Positions 47,366 to 56,853 are shown, numbered from the stretch's first letter. The stretch: 64,000 bases of DNA from Bradyrhizobium canariense (GCF_019402665.1 NZ_VSST01000037.1:62001-126000); one strand, 5' to 3'. Numbers and translations are program-made. Notes: generated by a model from the letters alone, not told the origin.

Positions 47366-50242
47366 TTGCGTCTGATCAGGTGCCTCGCGCCCATAGCGCT
47401 GGGCCTCATGATTCTCGTCTGCGCGTTCCCGGCGCGCGCGCTCGACGCTGTCAGCGTCCGCGGTGACGCGCCCGCAATCGACCTCACCGGCGTGCTCGAG
47501 CATCAGCGCAGCGACGCCGACCGCATCCAGGTTTCCACTGCGCCCGGCACCGACGGCATCGTCCGCCGCATCGAGGTGCGCGCCCGCGAAGGCGGCCAGA
47601 ACTGGGTGGTGTTCGCGCTCGCCAACAACACCGACGACCAGCTCGACCGCCTGATCGTCGCCCCGCATTACCGCATCGTCTCCTCGGGGCTGCTCTGGCC
47701 CGACCTCGGGCTGTCCCGCATCGCGACCATCACGCCCTCGACCGGCGACCGGCCGGAGCGGCAGGAGAGCCCGACCGCCGACGTCTTCCGCGTCACCCTC
47801 GATCCCGGCGCCGTCGTCACCTTCGTCGCGGAGCTGCGCACCGACAAGCTGCCGCAGCTCTATCTGTGGGAGCCGGAATCCTACAAGGACAAGGTCAACT
47901 CGTTCACGCTGTACCAGGGCATCGTGATCGGCATCTCCGGCTTGCTGGCGCTGGTGCTGACCATCCTGTTCGTGGTCAAGGGCAGCATCATGTTCCCGGC
48001 CGCCGCGGCGCTGGCCTGGGCGGTGCTGGTCTATATCGGCGTCGATTTCGGCTTCTGGGGCAAGGTGCTCGACATGTCGAACAACGCCGAGCGCATCTGG
48101 CGCGCGGCGGGTGAGGCGATCCTGGCGGCGACGCTGCTGGTGTTCCTGTTCGCCTATCTCAATCTCAGTCGATGGCACGTGCGGTATTCCCACATCACGG
48201 TGGGCTGGCTCGCGTTCCTGGGCTCGCTGGTTGCGCTGGCCCTGTTCGACCCCGCGGTGGCCTCCGGCATCGCGCGCATCTCGCTGGTGCTGATCGCCTT
48301 CGCCGGCTTCGCGCTGATCGTCTATCTCTCCACCCACGGCTTCGACCGCGCGGTGCTGCTGATCCCGACCTGGTTCCTGCTGGTGGTCTGGGTGGTCGCG
48401 GCCGGCATGACGGTCGCAGGCTCCGTCACCAATGACATCGTCGGCCCTGCCCTGCTCGGCGGCCTCGTGCTGATCGTGATGCTGATCGGCTTCACGGTGA
48501 TGCAGCATGCGTTCGCGGGCGGCGGCGCCACCACCGGCGTCGTCTCCGACATCGAGCGCCGCGCGCTGGCGCTGGCCGGTTCCGGCGATCTGATCTGGGA
48601 CTGGGACGTTTCCGCCGACAAGGTCTTCACCAGCCCCGAGACCGAAGCCCTGCTCGGCCTCAAGCGCGGCACGCTGGAAGGTCCGGCCGCTTCCTGGCTC
48701 GAAGTGCTGCACCCGCTCGACCAGGACCGTTTCCGCGCCGCGCTCGACAGCGTGCTCGACCAGCGCCGCGGCCGCCTGGTGCAGGATTTCCGCCTGCGCA
48801 CGCCGGACGGTCACTTCATGTGGTTCGCGCTGAAGGCGCGCCCGGTGGTCGGCTCCGACGGCGAGGTCTCGCGCGTGGTCGGTACCCTCACCGACGTCAC
48901 CGAGCTGCGCAACGCCGAGGAGCGCCTGCTGCACGATTCCGTGCATGACAATCTCACCGGCCTGCCCAACCGCAAGCTGTTCATGGACCGGCTCGGCGCC
49001 GTCGCGCATTTCGCCAAGACCATGCCGACGCTGCGGCCGACGCTGATGGTGATCGACCTCGACCGTTTCAAGCAGGTCAACGATTCCGTCGGCATCGCCG
49101 TCGGCGATTCCATCCTGCTGACGCTGGCCCGCCGCCTCACCCGCATCCTGAAGCCGCAGGATACGCTGGCGCGGCTCGCCGGCGACCAGTTCGGCCTGAT
49201 CCTGCTCTCGGAGCAGGACCCCGCCCGCATCACCGCCTTTGCCGAGACCATCCGCAAGACCATCCGCGCGCCGATCGCCTTCAACGAACGCGAGATCTTT
49301 CTCACGGCCTCGATTGGCCTTGCCTTGTCCGATCCGCAAGTTCAGCTCACGGACGAGATCATCAAGGACGCCGAGCTTGCGATGTATCACTCCAAGCGCA
49401 TCGGCGGCGACCGCATCGACGTTTACAAGTCCGCGATGCGCGCGCGAAAAACCGACCGGCTGACGCTGGAGAGCGAATTGCGCCGCGCCATCGAGCGGCA
49501 GGAGCTCACGATTCTATATCAGCCGATCGTACGGCTCGAAGACCGTTCGGTCGCCGGCTTCGAGGCGCTGGTGCGCTGGGATCATCCCAAGCTCGGACGC
49601 ATGGCACCGTCGGAATTCATCACCATCGCGGAAGAGACCGGCCTGATTATCGACCTCGGCATGTTCGTGCTCGACCAGACCGCCAAGCAGCTCTCGATCT
49701 GGCAGCGCGCGATGCGCTCGCGCGAGCCGATCTTCGCATCGGTCAACGTCTCCTCGCGGCAATTGCTGCGGCACGATCTGATCCACGACATCCGCACCGT
49801 GCTGTCGCGCTCCTCAGTCGCGCGCGGCACGCTGAAGCTGGAACTGACGGAATCGCTGGTGATGGAGAATCCGGAGCACGCGGCGCAGATGCTGACGCGG
49901 ATCCGCGAGCTCGGCACCGGGCTGTCGCTCGACGATTTCGGCACCGGCCATTCGTCGCTGGCCTATCTGCAGCGCTTCCCGTTCGACACCATCAAGATCG
50001 ACCAGTCCTTCGTGCGCACCACCAACCGCGGCACCCGCCCGGTGATCCTGAAATCCATCATCGCGCTCGCGCACGACCTCGGCATGGACGTGGTCGCCGA
50101 AGGTGCCGAGACCGATTCCGACGCGGTCGAGCTCTACCAGATGGGCTGCGAATACGCGCAGGGGTTTGCCTTCGGCGAACCCATGGACGCCGACGCCGCG
50201 ATGCGCCTGCTCACGGAAGTGCGCCTGGAAGCGGCGAGCTGA
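47366..50242 (+). CDS. Membrane PAS-GGDEF-EAL protein, probably a cyclic-di-GMP phosphodiesterase
   Basis: A 958-residue signalling protein. The start is TTG 47366 behind CGGAG; ATG 47408 is an alternative. A signal peptide (about 1-26) and a ~150-residue extracytoplasmic domain precede about seven TM segments (190-385), resembling the 7TMR-DISM layout. A PAS domain follows (about 400-510), then a GGDEF domain whose signature is AGDQF (near 605), so cyclase activity is doubtful, and an EAL domain with intact EALVR (E733) and DDFGTGHSSLAYL. The likely net activity is cyclic-di-GMP hydrolysis. The signal is unknown. Confidence 0.9.
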   Translation: MRLIRCLAPIALGLMILVCAFPARALDAVSVRGDAPAIDLTGVLEHQRSDADRIQVSTAPGTDGIVRRIEVRAREGGQNWVVFALANNTDDQLDRLIVAPHYRIVSSGLLWPDLGLSRIATITPSTGDRPERQESPTADVFRVTLDPGAVVTFVAELRTDKLPQLYLWEPESYKDKVNSFTLYQGIVIGISGLLALVLTILFVVKGSIMFPAAAALAWAVLVYIGVDFGFWGKVLDMSNNAERIWRAAGEAILAATLLVFLFAYLNLSRWHVRYSHITVGWLAFLGSLVALALFDPAVASGIARISLVLIAFAGFALIVYLSTHGFDRAVLLIPTWFLLVVWVVAAGMTVAGSVTNDIVGPALLGGLVLIVMLIGFTVMQHAFAGGGATTGVVSDIERRALALAGSGDLIWDWDVSADKVFTSPETEALLGLKRGTLEGPAASWLEVLHPLDQDRFRAALDSVLDQRRGRLVQDFRLRTPDGHFMWFALKARPVVGSDGEVSRVVGTLTDVTELRNAEERLLHDSVHDNLTGLPNRKLFMDRLGAVAHFAKTMPTLRPTLMVIDLDRFKQVNDSVGIAVGDSILLTLARRLTRILKPQDTLARLAGDQFGLILLSEQDPARITAFAETIRKTIRAPIAFNEREIFLTASIGLALSDPQVQLTDEIIKDAELAMYHSKRIGGDRIDVYKSAMRARKTDRLTLESELRRAIERQELTILYQPIVRLEDRSVAGFEALVRWDHPKLGRMAPSEFITIAEETGLIIDLGMFVLDQTAKQLSIWQRAMRSREPIFASVNVSSRQLLRHDLIHDIRTVLSRSSVARGTLKLELTESLVMENPEHAAQMLTRIRELGTGLSLDDFGTGHSSLAYLQRFPFDTIKIDQSFVRTTNRGTRPVILKSIIALAHDLGMDVVAEGAETDSDAVELYQMGCEYAQGFAFGEPMDADAAMRLLTEVRLEAAS

Positions 50243-50263
50243 TCTCAACGCGAGTCCGGTCCC

Positions 50264-50355
50264 GTAGGGTGGGCAAAGGCGCACTTGCGCCGTGCCCACC
50301 ATCAATCCAACATTGCAACAGAGGTGGTGGGCACGCTTCGCTTTGCCCACCCTAC
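50264..50355. repeat. Intergenic palindromic element, family C copy 2
   Basis: Ends GTAGGGTGGGCAAAG and CTTTGCCCACCCTAC match copy 1 exactly, and the inner pair GTGCCCACC/GGTGGGCAC is also kept, while the centre differs. It lies between the convergent PAS-GGDEF-EAL gene and the small gene at 50352, whose last codons it just reaches. Confidence 0.9.
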
Positions 50356-50624
50356 GATACTGGCCGCCGCCGGTCGCTCTTCAGCTTCGTGAACCGCACG
50401 CTCGCACCGTCCGGCATTCGCATCGCCTTGAAACCCGCGGCGAGGCAGGCTTCGCGCTGGGGCATCTGGATGTCCGGGCTGCGCAGGCTGTCCCACCATG
50501 AGGCACGATTCGCCGCGCGCGGCAGGGCCGCGCCGATGATCTCTTCGATCTGTTCATAGGTCAGCACGAATTCCGCCTGCTTCTGCCGCATCAGATAATC
50601 GCGCAACGCGTCGTAGTCGTTCAC
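50352..50624 (-). CDS. Small soluble protein of the DUF7662-like kind
   Basis: A 90-residue protein. GTG 50624 follows AGAGGA and gives VNDYDALRDYLMRQKQ; ATG 50663 would add 13 residues without a ribosome site. The pattern FVLTYEQIEEIIGAALP, then WWDSLRSP and a CLAAGFKA segment resembles a family of short proteins often next to regulatory or defence genes; function unknown. Confidence 0.65.
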   Translation of the reverse strand: MNDYDALRDYLMRQKQAEFVLTYEQIEEIIGAALPRAANRASWWDSLRSPDIQMPQREACLAAGFKAMRMPDGASVRFTKLKSDRRRPVS

Positions 50625-50765
50625 CGCTGTCCTCTTCGCTGGTCGAAGCCCCGCTTTGCCCAAAAACGTCAGCCGCGGAAACCAATTTTTAACTCATTCC
50701 GGCAGCGCCGTCCCGGCTTAAACACTGCTCAAGCTTTCGGGCGCATTCACTAATGTCGGGAGCAA

Positions 50766-52265
50766 ATGATGTTGTCTCGATGGCGCGACGTCACGGCCCG
50801 GCGGCCATGGCGGCTTTCGGCGAAACTGCTGATCATCTCGTCCGTGGTGACGGTGATCGGCTTTTCCGCCATTTGCGTCAACGTCATGCTGGACATGCGC
50901 CGCGGCGAGGAGGCGCTCGCCCGCCAGACGTTGGAAAACCTGGCGACGACCATCGAGTCCGACGTCAGCCGCAACATCGAGATCTACGACCTGGCCCTCA
51001 AGGCGGTCGCCAGCAACATGCTGCTGCCGGAAATCGGCACGGTCTCGAAGCCGATCCGTCACCTCATCCTGTTCGACCATGCGACCACGGCGAGGCATTT
51101 CGGCGCGATCCAGGTGTTCGACGCCGACGGCCGGCTAACCATCGACGCCTCCACGCTCGATCCCGTTGCCGAGAACCGCAGCGACGAGGATTACTTCAAG
51201 GCTCATCGCGACAATCCGGACGCAGGCCTCTTCATCAGCCGTCCCATGCTGTTCCGCGGCGCCTATTCGATCGTGCTGAGCCGGCGTATCAGCGACACCG
51301 ACGGGGGCTTCCTCGGCGTCGTCGCCGGCTCGATCCGCTTCAGCTATTTCCACGAATTGTTCGAGCGGCTGAGCCTCGATGCCGACGACACCATCACCGT
51401 GCTCAGGCGCGACCGTACCGTCATGATGCGGCGGCCGTTTGATCTCGACGTGATCGGCACGAATCTGGCCAACCGGCCGGTCTGGAAGGCCGAAAATCTG
51501 AAGGTCGGCGGCGCATTCGCCGGACAGGGGCCGATCGACGGCACGCCGCGGCTCTATGTCCGCAGTAGTGGGAGCAGCCCGCTATTCGTGGTGGCAGGCA
51601 AGCCACTGAACGCCGTGTTCGAGCTCTGGCAGAAGGAAGCCTACCGCATCGGCGCCGTGGTGCTGGCGCTCAGCGTGTTCATGCTGGCATCGACGCTGGT
51701 GCTCGCGCGCGAGATCGGCCGGCGCGCCGAGGCCGAGCGCAAGCTCGAGGAGATGGCGACGACCGACGCGCTCACCGGCCTGAAGAACCGCCGCAAGTTC
51801 GACCAGGTGATCGACGTCGAATGGCGCCGCGCGATGCGGCAGCAGACGCCGATCGCGCTCTTGATGATCGATGCCGATCACTTCAAGGCTTACAACGACA
51901 CCTTCGGCCACCAGGCCGGCGACCAGGTGCTGGTCGGCATCGCCATCTGCATTTCCGATTCGGTGAGCCGCGCCAGCGACTGCGCCGCACGCTATGGCGG
52001 CGAGGAATTCGCCGTGCTGCTGCCGGGCACCTCGGTCACCGACGCCCTCACGGTGGCCGAGAAGATCCGCGCGAAGGTGCAGGGCTGGTCCGACGACCAC
52101 ACGAGCTCGACAGTGTCCTGCGGCATCGCGAGCCTCGTTCCCACCACCGGCATGGACTGGCCGCTCCTGGTCGCCGCCGCCGACAAGGCGCTCTACGCCG
52201 CAAAAGCCGGCGGCCGCAACCAGTCGGTGGTCGCGAGCCTGCCGAAGCTGTCGCTGGTGGCTTAA
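50766..52265 (+). CDS. Diguanylate cyclase with periplasmic Cache-type sensor
   Basis: A 499-residue membrane enzyme. TM1 is at about 18-40, an extracytoplasmic sensor domain spans about 45-285 (KAHRDNPDAGLFISRP and SIRFSYFHELFERL suggest a dCache fold), TM2 is at about 290-312, and the GGDEF domain follows with TDALTGLKNRRKFD and the active site YGGEEF (G411-F415). An RxxD-type inhibitory site is not obvious. It makes cyclic-di-GMP in response to an unknown ligand, possibly opposed by the EAL protein encoded just upstream. Confidence 0.93.
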   Translation: MMLSRWRDVTARRPWRLSAKLLIISSVVTVIGFSAICVNVMLDMRRGEEALARQTLENLATTIESDVSRNIEIYDLALKAVASNMLLPEIGTVSKPIRHLILFDHATTARHFGAIQVFDADGRLTIDASTLDPVAENRSDEDYFKAHRDNPDAGLFISRPMLFRGAYSIVLSRRISDTDGGFLGVVAGSIRFSYFHELFERLSLDADDTITVLRRDRTVMMRRPFDLDVIGTNLANRPVWKAENLKVGGAFAGQGPIDGTPRLYVRSSGSSPLFVVAGKPLNAVFELWQKEAYRIGAVVLALSVFMLASTLVLAREIGRRAEAERKLEEMATTDALTGLKNRRKFDQVIDVEWRRAMRQQTPIALLMIDADHFKAYNDTFGHQAGDQVLVGIAICISDSVSRASDCAARYGGEEFAVLLPGTSVTDALTVAEKIRAKVQGWSDDHTSSTVSCGIASLVPTTGMDWPLLVAAADKALYAAKAGGRNQSVVASLPKLSLVA

Positions 52266-52304
52266 GTCTCGGCGTTGGAGCGTGTCGCTCGCCACAACTT
52301 CAGT

Positions 52305-52348
52305 GTCGTCCCGGCCTAGTGTGCAATTGCGCACTAGGCCGGGACGAC
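52305..52348. terminator. 44-nt perfect palindrome between convergent genes
   Basis: GTCGTCCCGGCCTAGTG and CACTAGGCCGGGACGAC are perfect 17-base arms around the small palindromic loop TGCAATTGCG. It lies between the cyclase (+) and galU (-) stops. No T-run follows on either strand, so it may act as a bidirectional stop/mRNA-stabilising hairpin or be a repeat-family member. Confidence 0.6.
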
Positions 52349-52356
52349 TGGGAGCG

Positions 52357-53232
52357 TTACTGCCCCAAATACTTCTTCATTTCCGCAATGAGCCCGTCAC
52401 GCAGCTCCGGCCGCTTCAGGCCGTAGGCGATGTTGGCGCGGAGGAAGCCGGGCTTGGAGCCGCAATCGTGGCGCTCGCCCTCGAACTCGACGCCGTAGAA
52501 TTTTTGCGATCTGGCGAGGCCGATCATGGCGTCGGTGAGCTGGATCTCGCCGCCGGCGCCGCGCTCCTGGGTCTCCAGGATCTTGAAGATCTCCGGCTGC
52601 AGGATGTAGCGGCCGGTGATCGAGAGGTTGGAGGGCGCGGTGCCCTTGGCCGGCTTCTCGACCATGCCGTCGACCTCGAACATCTTGCCGGTGCGTTTGC
52701 CGACGCCGCAGATGCCGTATTGATGGGTCAGATGGTCGGGCACCGGCTCGACCGCGATGACATTGGATTTTTCGCCGAGCTTGCTGGCGGTGTCGATCAT
52801 CTGCTTCAGGCAGCCGGGCGAATTGAGCACGAGTTCGTCCGGCAGCACGACCGCGAACGGTTCGTTGCCGACGATGTCGCGCGCGCACCAGACTGCGTGA
52901 CCGAGGCCGAGCGGCGCCTGCTGGCGAGTGAAGCTGACGGCGCCGGCCTCCGGCTGGTTCTGCGCCAGAACGTCCTGCTCGGTCTTCTTGCCGCGCGCGG
53001 CCAGCGTCGCATCAAGCTCGAACATCCGGTCGAAATGATCTTCGATGACACTTTTGTTGCGGCCGGTGACGAAGATGAAGTGCTCGATGCCGGCTTCCCT
53101 GGCTTCGTCATAGACGTACTGGATCAGCGGCTTGTCGACGATCGTCAGCATTTCCTTCGGCATCGCCTTGGTGGCGGGCAGGACGCGGGTGCCGAGGCCG
53201 GCAACGGGAAATACGGCTTTGCGGATTTTCAT
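52357..53232 (-). CDS. galU: UTP--glucose-1-phosphate uridylyltransferase
   Basis: A 291-residue nucleotidyltransferase making UDP-glucose for exopolysaccharide, LPS and glucans. The nucleotide motif is FPVAGLGTRVLPATKAMPKE at the N-terminus, and FVTGRNKSVIEDHFD and the substrate-binding PSNLSITGRY segment are intact. ATG 53232 (MKIRKAVF) is the family start; the open frame to 53307 is not used. It stands alone on this strand. Confidence 0.95.
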   Translation of the reverse strand: MKIRKAVFPVAGLGTRVLPATKAMPKEMLTIVDKPLIQYVYDEAREAGIEHFIFVTGRNKSVIEDHFDRMFELDATLAARGKKTEQDVLAQNQPEAGAVSFTRQQAPLGLGHAVWCARDIVGNEPFAVVLPDELVLNSPGCLKQMIDTASKLGEKSNVIAVEPVPDHLTHQYGICGVGKRTGKMFEVDGMVEKPAKGTAPSNLSITGRYILQPEIFKILETQERGAGGEIQLTDAMIGLARSQKFYGVEFEGERHDCGSKPGFLRANIAYGLKRPELRDGLIAEMKKYLGQ

Positions 53233-53435
53233 GGGATTGATCGAATACCTGAGGAACAAGTGAAGGGAGCAATGGCATCTTGCTAGCTTGTTTGCAGCCG
53301 CCAACAAAGGCGGATGTGGGGCCTCATCCTCACAGAGTTAAGAAAAAGGCCACCATCAAAATTTCACCTTTGTTAAGCTGTTGGCAACCGTAACCAGGCC
53401 TCCTGAGGGCGGATTTTGGCCGGACAGGTGTGGAC

Positions 53436-54833
53436 ATGATGCAATCAATGGCAGGGCTGGCGAAACGGGGCGGGTCCGTGACCGGTGCGACGATGATTGC
53501 GGCCGCCCTGCTGTTCCCGCTTCCCGCCGGCGCGCAGGCTCAGAACGGTCTGTCCAATCTGTTCGGCGGTATTTTCTCAGGCCCGAACCCGGCGACTTCG
53601 CAAGCAGCGCCCGGATCCAGCGGCGCTCAAACGGGAGTTCAACCCTGGACCGGCGAGGACGGCGCCTCCGGCCATCCGCTGATGACAGCCGCCGCGATCC
53701 GCGAGGCCGCGGGTAGCTTCAACAATTGCGTCGCAGGGATGTGGCCCGATGCCGCACGGCGCAACATCACGCAGGAAAATTTCCAGCGCTTCACGGCAGG
53801 CCTCGCGCCCGATCTGCGCATCATGGACCTGATGGACTCGCAGCCCGAGTTCACTAAGTCGATCTGGGATTATCTCGACATCCTCGTGAACGACAACCGC
53901 CTCGCCAAGGGCCGCGAGGTTCTCGCCAAGTACAAAGCGCAGTTCGACGCCACTGAAAAAGCCACCGGCGTCGACCGCTATATCATCGCCTCGATCTGGG
54001 GCATCGAGTCCAACTACTCGACGCAGATGGGCGATCGCAGCGTGCTGCAATCGACCGCGACGCTCGCCTGCATCGGGCGCCGCCAAGCTTACTTCAAGGA
54101 CGAATTCCTCTCGGCGCTGGAGATCCTCAACCGCGGCGATCTCAGGCCCGAACAGTTGCGCGGCTCCTGGGCCGGCGCCTTCGGCCCGACGCAGTTCATG
54201 CCGACCGCGTTCAAGCGCTTTGCCGTGGACGGCGACGGCGACGGCCGGCGTGACGTCGTCGACAATCCCTCCGACCTGATCGCGTCGACCGCCAACAATC
54301 TGAAGAAGGACGGCTGGCAGGCCGGCCAGACCTGGGGCTACGAGGTCGTGGTGCCCCAAGGCTTCAACTACATGCTGGCCGACCGCGCCAAGGCGATGAC
54401 GATGGCGCAATGGGAAAAGCTCGGCCTCAAGCGCCCGACCAACCAGCCCTTCCCGCATCCGGCGGAGAAGGCCTATCTGCTTGCGCCGGCCGGTGCCCAA
54501 GGGCCGGGCTTCCTGATGCTGCAGAACTTCCGCGTCATCATGAAGTACAACCCGGCCGAGGCCTATGCGCTGGCGATCGGCCATTTCGCCGATCGCCTCC
54601 GCGGCGGCCAGCCCTTCGTGCAGCCCTGGCCGCGGCAGGAGCGGGAGCTGTCCCGCACCGAGCGGCTGGAACTGCAGCAGCTGCTGGCCCAACGCGGCTT
54701 CTACAAGGGCACCCCGGACGGCCAGTTCGGCGGCCAGACCCGGGAGGCCCTGCGCAACTTCCAGGCCTCGATCGGGGTCCCCGCCGACGGTTTTGCCTCC
54801 TCCGACGTGCTGGACCGGCTGCGCGGGCGGTAA
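53436..54833 (+). CDS. Lytic murein transglycosylase, MltB type, with peptidoglycan-binding domain
   Basis: A 465-residue periplasmic enzyme that cleaves peptidoglycan glycan strands with 1,6-anhydro ring formation. A signal peptide (about 1-37) is followed by the SLT_2 domain with SIWGIESNYSTQMGDRSV (catalytic Glu in GIESN) and GSWAGAFGPTQFMPTAFK, then a PG_binding_1 domain at the C-terminus (LLAQRGFYKGTPDG). The GTG at 53430 would add two residues. It lies before the SGNH-fold gene; both look envelope-directed. Confidence 0.93.
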   Translation: MMQSMAGLAKRGGSVTGATMIAAALLFPLPAGAQAQNGLSNLFGGIFSGPNPATSQAAPGSSGAQTGVQPWTGEDGASGHPLMTAAAIREAAGSFNNCVAGMWPDAARRNITQENFQRFTAGLAPDLRIMDLMDSQPEFTKSIWDYLDILVNDNRLAKGREVLAKYKAQFDATEKATGVDRYIIASIWGIESNYSTQMGDRSVLQSTATLACIGRRQAYFKDEFLSALEILNRGDLRPEQLRGSWAGAFGPTQFMPTAFKRFAVDGDGDGRRDVVDNPSDLIASTANNLKKDGWQAGQTWGYEVVVPQGFNYMLADRAKAMTMAQWEKLGLKRPTNQPFPHPAEKAYLLAPAGAQGPGFLMLQNFRVIMKYNPAEAYALAIGHFADRLRGGQPFVQPWPRQERELSRTERLELQQLLAQRGFYKGTPDGQFGGQTREALRNFQASIGVPADGFASSDVLDRLRGR

Positions 54834-55003
54834 AATCGCGTCGAAAGTAACCCTGAACAGGGATTTTGGCAGGCAGCCTTGACGGCGGCGCCTGTTCCTC
54901 GGCGTATGGGTCAAAATCTGCAACAGAATCTGCCCGTTTGGCGCCCGATTCCGTTATTATATCGAGCGTGTCCCGATCCCCCATTGCGCGTGCCCGAGAT
55001 CGC

Positions 55004-56692
55004 ATGTCGAAGAAGTCCCTGCTCAAGGCGCTGACCGAGACCGGCCCGTTGATCGCGCTGGGGACGGCGCTTGCGATTCTGGCATCGGTTGCCGGCCCGG
55101 CCTCGGCGCAGTTCTTCAACTTCCCCGGCTTCGGCGGTCCACCGCAGCGCGCGGCCCCGCCGCCGCGCAATGGCGGAGGCGGCGGCTGGTTCGGCGGAGA
55201 TTTCTTCGCGCCGTTCCAGCAGCAACAGCAGCAGGCGCCGCGCCAGGATTTTTCGCGCGCGCCGGCGCCAGCCAAGCGTGACACCACGCCCGACAAGAAC
55301 GTGCTGGTGATCGGTGACGCCATGGCCGACTGGCTCGCCTACGGCCTGGAAGACGCCTACACCGAGCAGCCCGACATGGGCGTGATCCGCAAGCACAAGA
55401 CCACATCCGGCCTGATCAAGTACCAGCCGAAGGGCGAGCCCTCTGATTGGGTGGCTGCGGCCAAGGGCATTCTCGAGACCGAGAAGCCTGAAATCATCGT
55501 CGTCATGCTCGGCCTCAACGACCGCATCTCGATCCGCGAGCCGGTGGCCGAGAAATCCGACAAGGCCTCGGACAAGGACAAAGACAAGAAGAACGACAAG
55601 GGCGCCCGCGCCAAGCCGCAAGGAAAGCCGGGTGACAAGCCGGGCGATGCCAAACCCGACACGGCCGCCAAGCCGGACGACAAGCCCGCCGACACCGACC
55701 TGCCGCAGGATGATGCCGATAGCGCCGACACGCCTGCGGCCGCGCCCGAAAAGACGGCGCGCAATCCGAACGGTGTCTACGAATTCCGCGACGAGCGCTG
55801 GGTCGAGCTCTACGGCAAGAAGATCGAGGAGCTCGCCAACGTCCTCAAGGCCAAAGGCGTGCCGGTGCTCTGGGTCGGCCTGCCCGCGATCCGCGGCCCC
55901 AAGGGCACGGCGGACATGCTGTTCCTGGATTCGCTCTATCGCGAAGGCGCGGCCAAGGCCGGCATCACCTATGTCGACGTCTGGGACGGCTTTGTAGACG
56001 AAGCCGGCCGCTTCCTTCAGAAGGGCCCGGACTTCGAAGGCCAGATCCGTCAGCTCCGCAGCGGCGACGGCGTCTATTTCACAAAACCCGGCGCGCGCAA
56101 GCTCGCGCATTATGTCGAGCGCGAGATCACGCGCCTGCTCGCAGGCCGCTCCGGTCCGATCGCGCTGCCGAGCGAGCCGGCGACACCCGATACCAGCGCC
56201 GAGCCCGGCAAGCCCGCACCGCGGCCGCTGGCCGGCCCGATCGTGCCGCTGGTTGCGGCCTCGATCTCGACCGATCAATTGCTGGGTGGGCCGGGCTCGC
56301 GTCCTGCCGCCGTCGATGCGCTCGCTGCGAAGACGATGGTGAAGGGCGAGCCACTGGCTGCGCCTGCCGGCCGCGCCGACGACTATGCCTGGCCGCGCCG
56401 CGAAGTCGGCCGCGAGCAGGCCAAGGGCGATACGCCGGTCGCCACGACGACACCCGATGGCGGTACGCCGGGTGCGGCCGCAGCGATCGCCCCGCCAAAG
56501 CTTGCGCCGAAGAAGCCACCGGCGCAGCAGCAACCGGCACAGGCAGCGCCATCGATGCGCGATTTCTTCGGCTTTGGCTCGCCGCCGCCCCCGTCGCGTC
56601 AATTGGCGCCAGCGCCGCGCAATCCGACTCCCAACCCCGCGATCCCGCGGCCGCCTGGCAATGTCGGGCGATCGGCGGAAGTGTTCCGATAA
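55004..56692 (+). CDS. Exported SGNH-fold protein (DUF459) with a missing catalytic Ser and His
   Basis: A 562-residue protein. A signal peptide (about 1-35) is followed by a Gly/Pro/Gln-rich segment, then the SGNH fold split by a Lys/Asp-rich insert (about 180-255). Block I reads VIGDAMAD, with Ala where the nucleophile Ser is expected; block III is GLNDR; block V reads DGVYFT, with Tyr where the catalytic His is usual. A Pro/Ala-rich C-terminal tail follows. The family includes carbohydrate or peptidoglycan esterases; this copy may be non-catalytic. ATG 55004 (MSKKSLLKAL) is preferred over longer frames. Confidence 0.8.
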   Translation: MSKKSLLKALTETGPLIALGTALAILASVAGPASAQFFNFPGFGGPPQRAAPPPRNGGGGGWFGGDFFAPFQQQQQQAPRQDFSRAPAPAKRDTTPDKNVLVIGDAMADWLAYGLEDAYTEQPDMGVIRKHKTTSGLIKYQPKGEPSDWVAAAKGILETEKPEIIVVMLGLNDRISIREPVAEKSDKASDKDKDKKNDKGARAKPQGKPGDKPGDAKPDTAAKPDDKPADTDLPQDDADSADTPAAAPEKTARNPNGVYEFRDERWVELYGKKIEELANVLKAKGVPVLWVGLPAIRGPKGTADMLFLDSLYREGAAKAGITYVDVWDGFVDEAGRFLQKGPDFEGQIRQLRSGDGVYFTKPGARKLAHYVEREITRLLAGRSGPIALPSEPATPDTSAEPGKPAPRPLAGPIVPLVAASISTDQLLGGPGSRPAAVDALAAKTMVKGEPLAAPAGRADDYAWPRREVGREQAKGDTPVATTTPDGGTPGAAAAIAPPKLAPKKPPAQQQPAQAAPSMRDFFGFGSPPPPSRQLAPAPRNPTPNPAIPRPPGNVGRSAEVFR

Positions 56693-56712
56693 TTTTTCTA
56701 AGCTGAGGTCTT

Positions 56713-56833
56713 CGTGTTCCGGACGCTCTGCAGCGTGAAACGCTGCTGCGCAGAGCCGGGACCAGCACGTCCAAAAAGAATGGGCCCCGGCTCAGCAACG
56801 CGGCGTTACACGCCGTGTTGCGTCCGGGGCCTG
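56713..56833. repeat. Intergenic palindromic element, family F copy 2
   Basis: It shares GCAGCGTGAAACGCTGC and GCAGAGCCGGGACC with the copy at 24017 and ends with ACACGCCGTGTTGCGTCCGG, the mirror of its start. It lies between the SGNH-fold gene and the convergent CsbD-like gene. Confidence 0.75.
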
Positions 56834-56853
56834 ATGCTTATCGTGCGTTGGCT

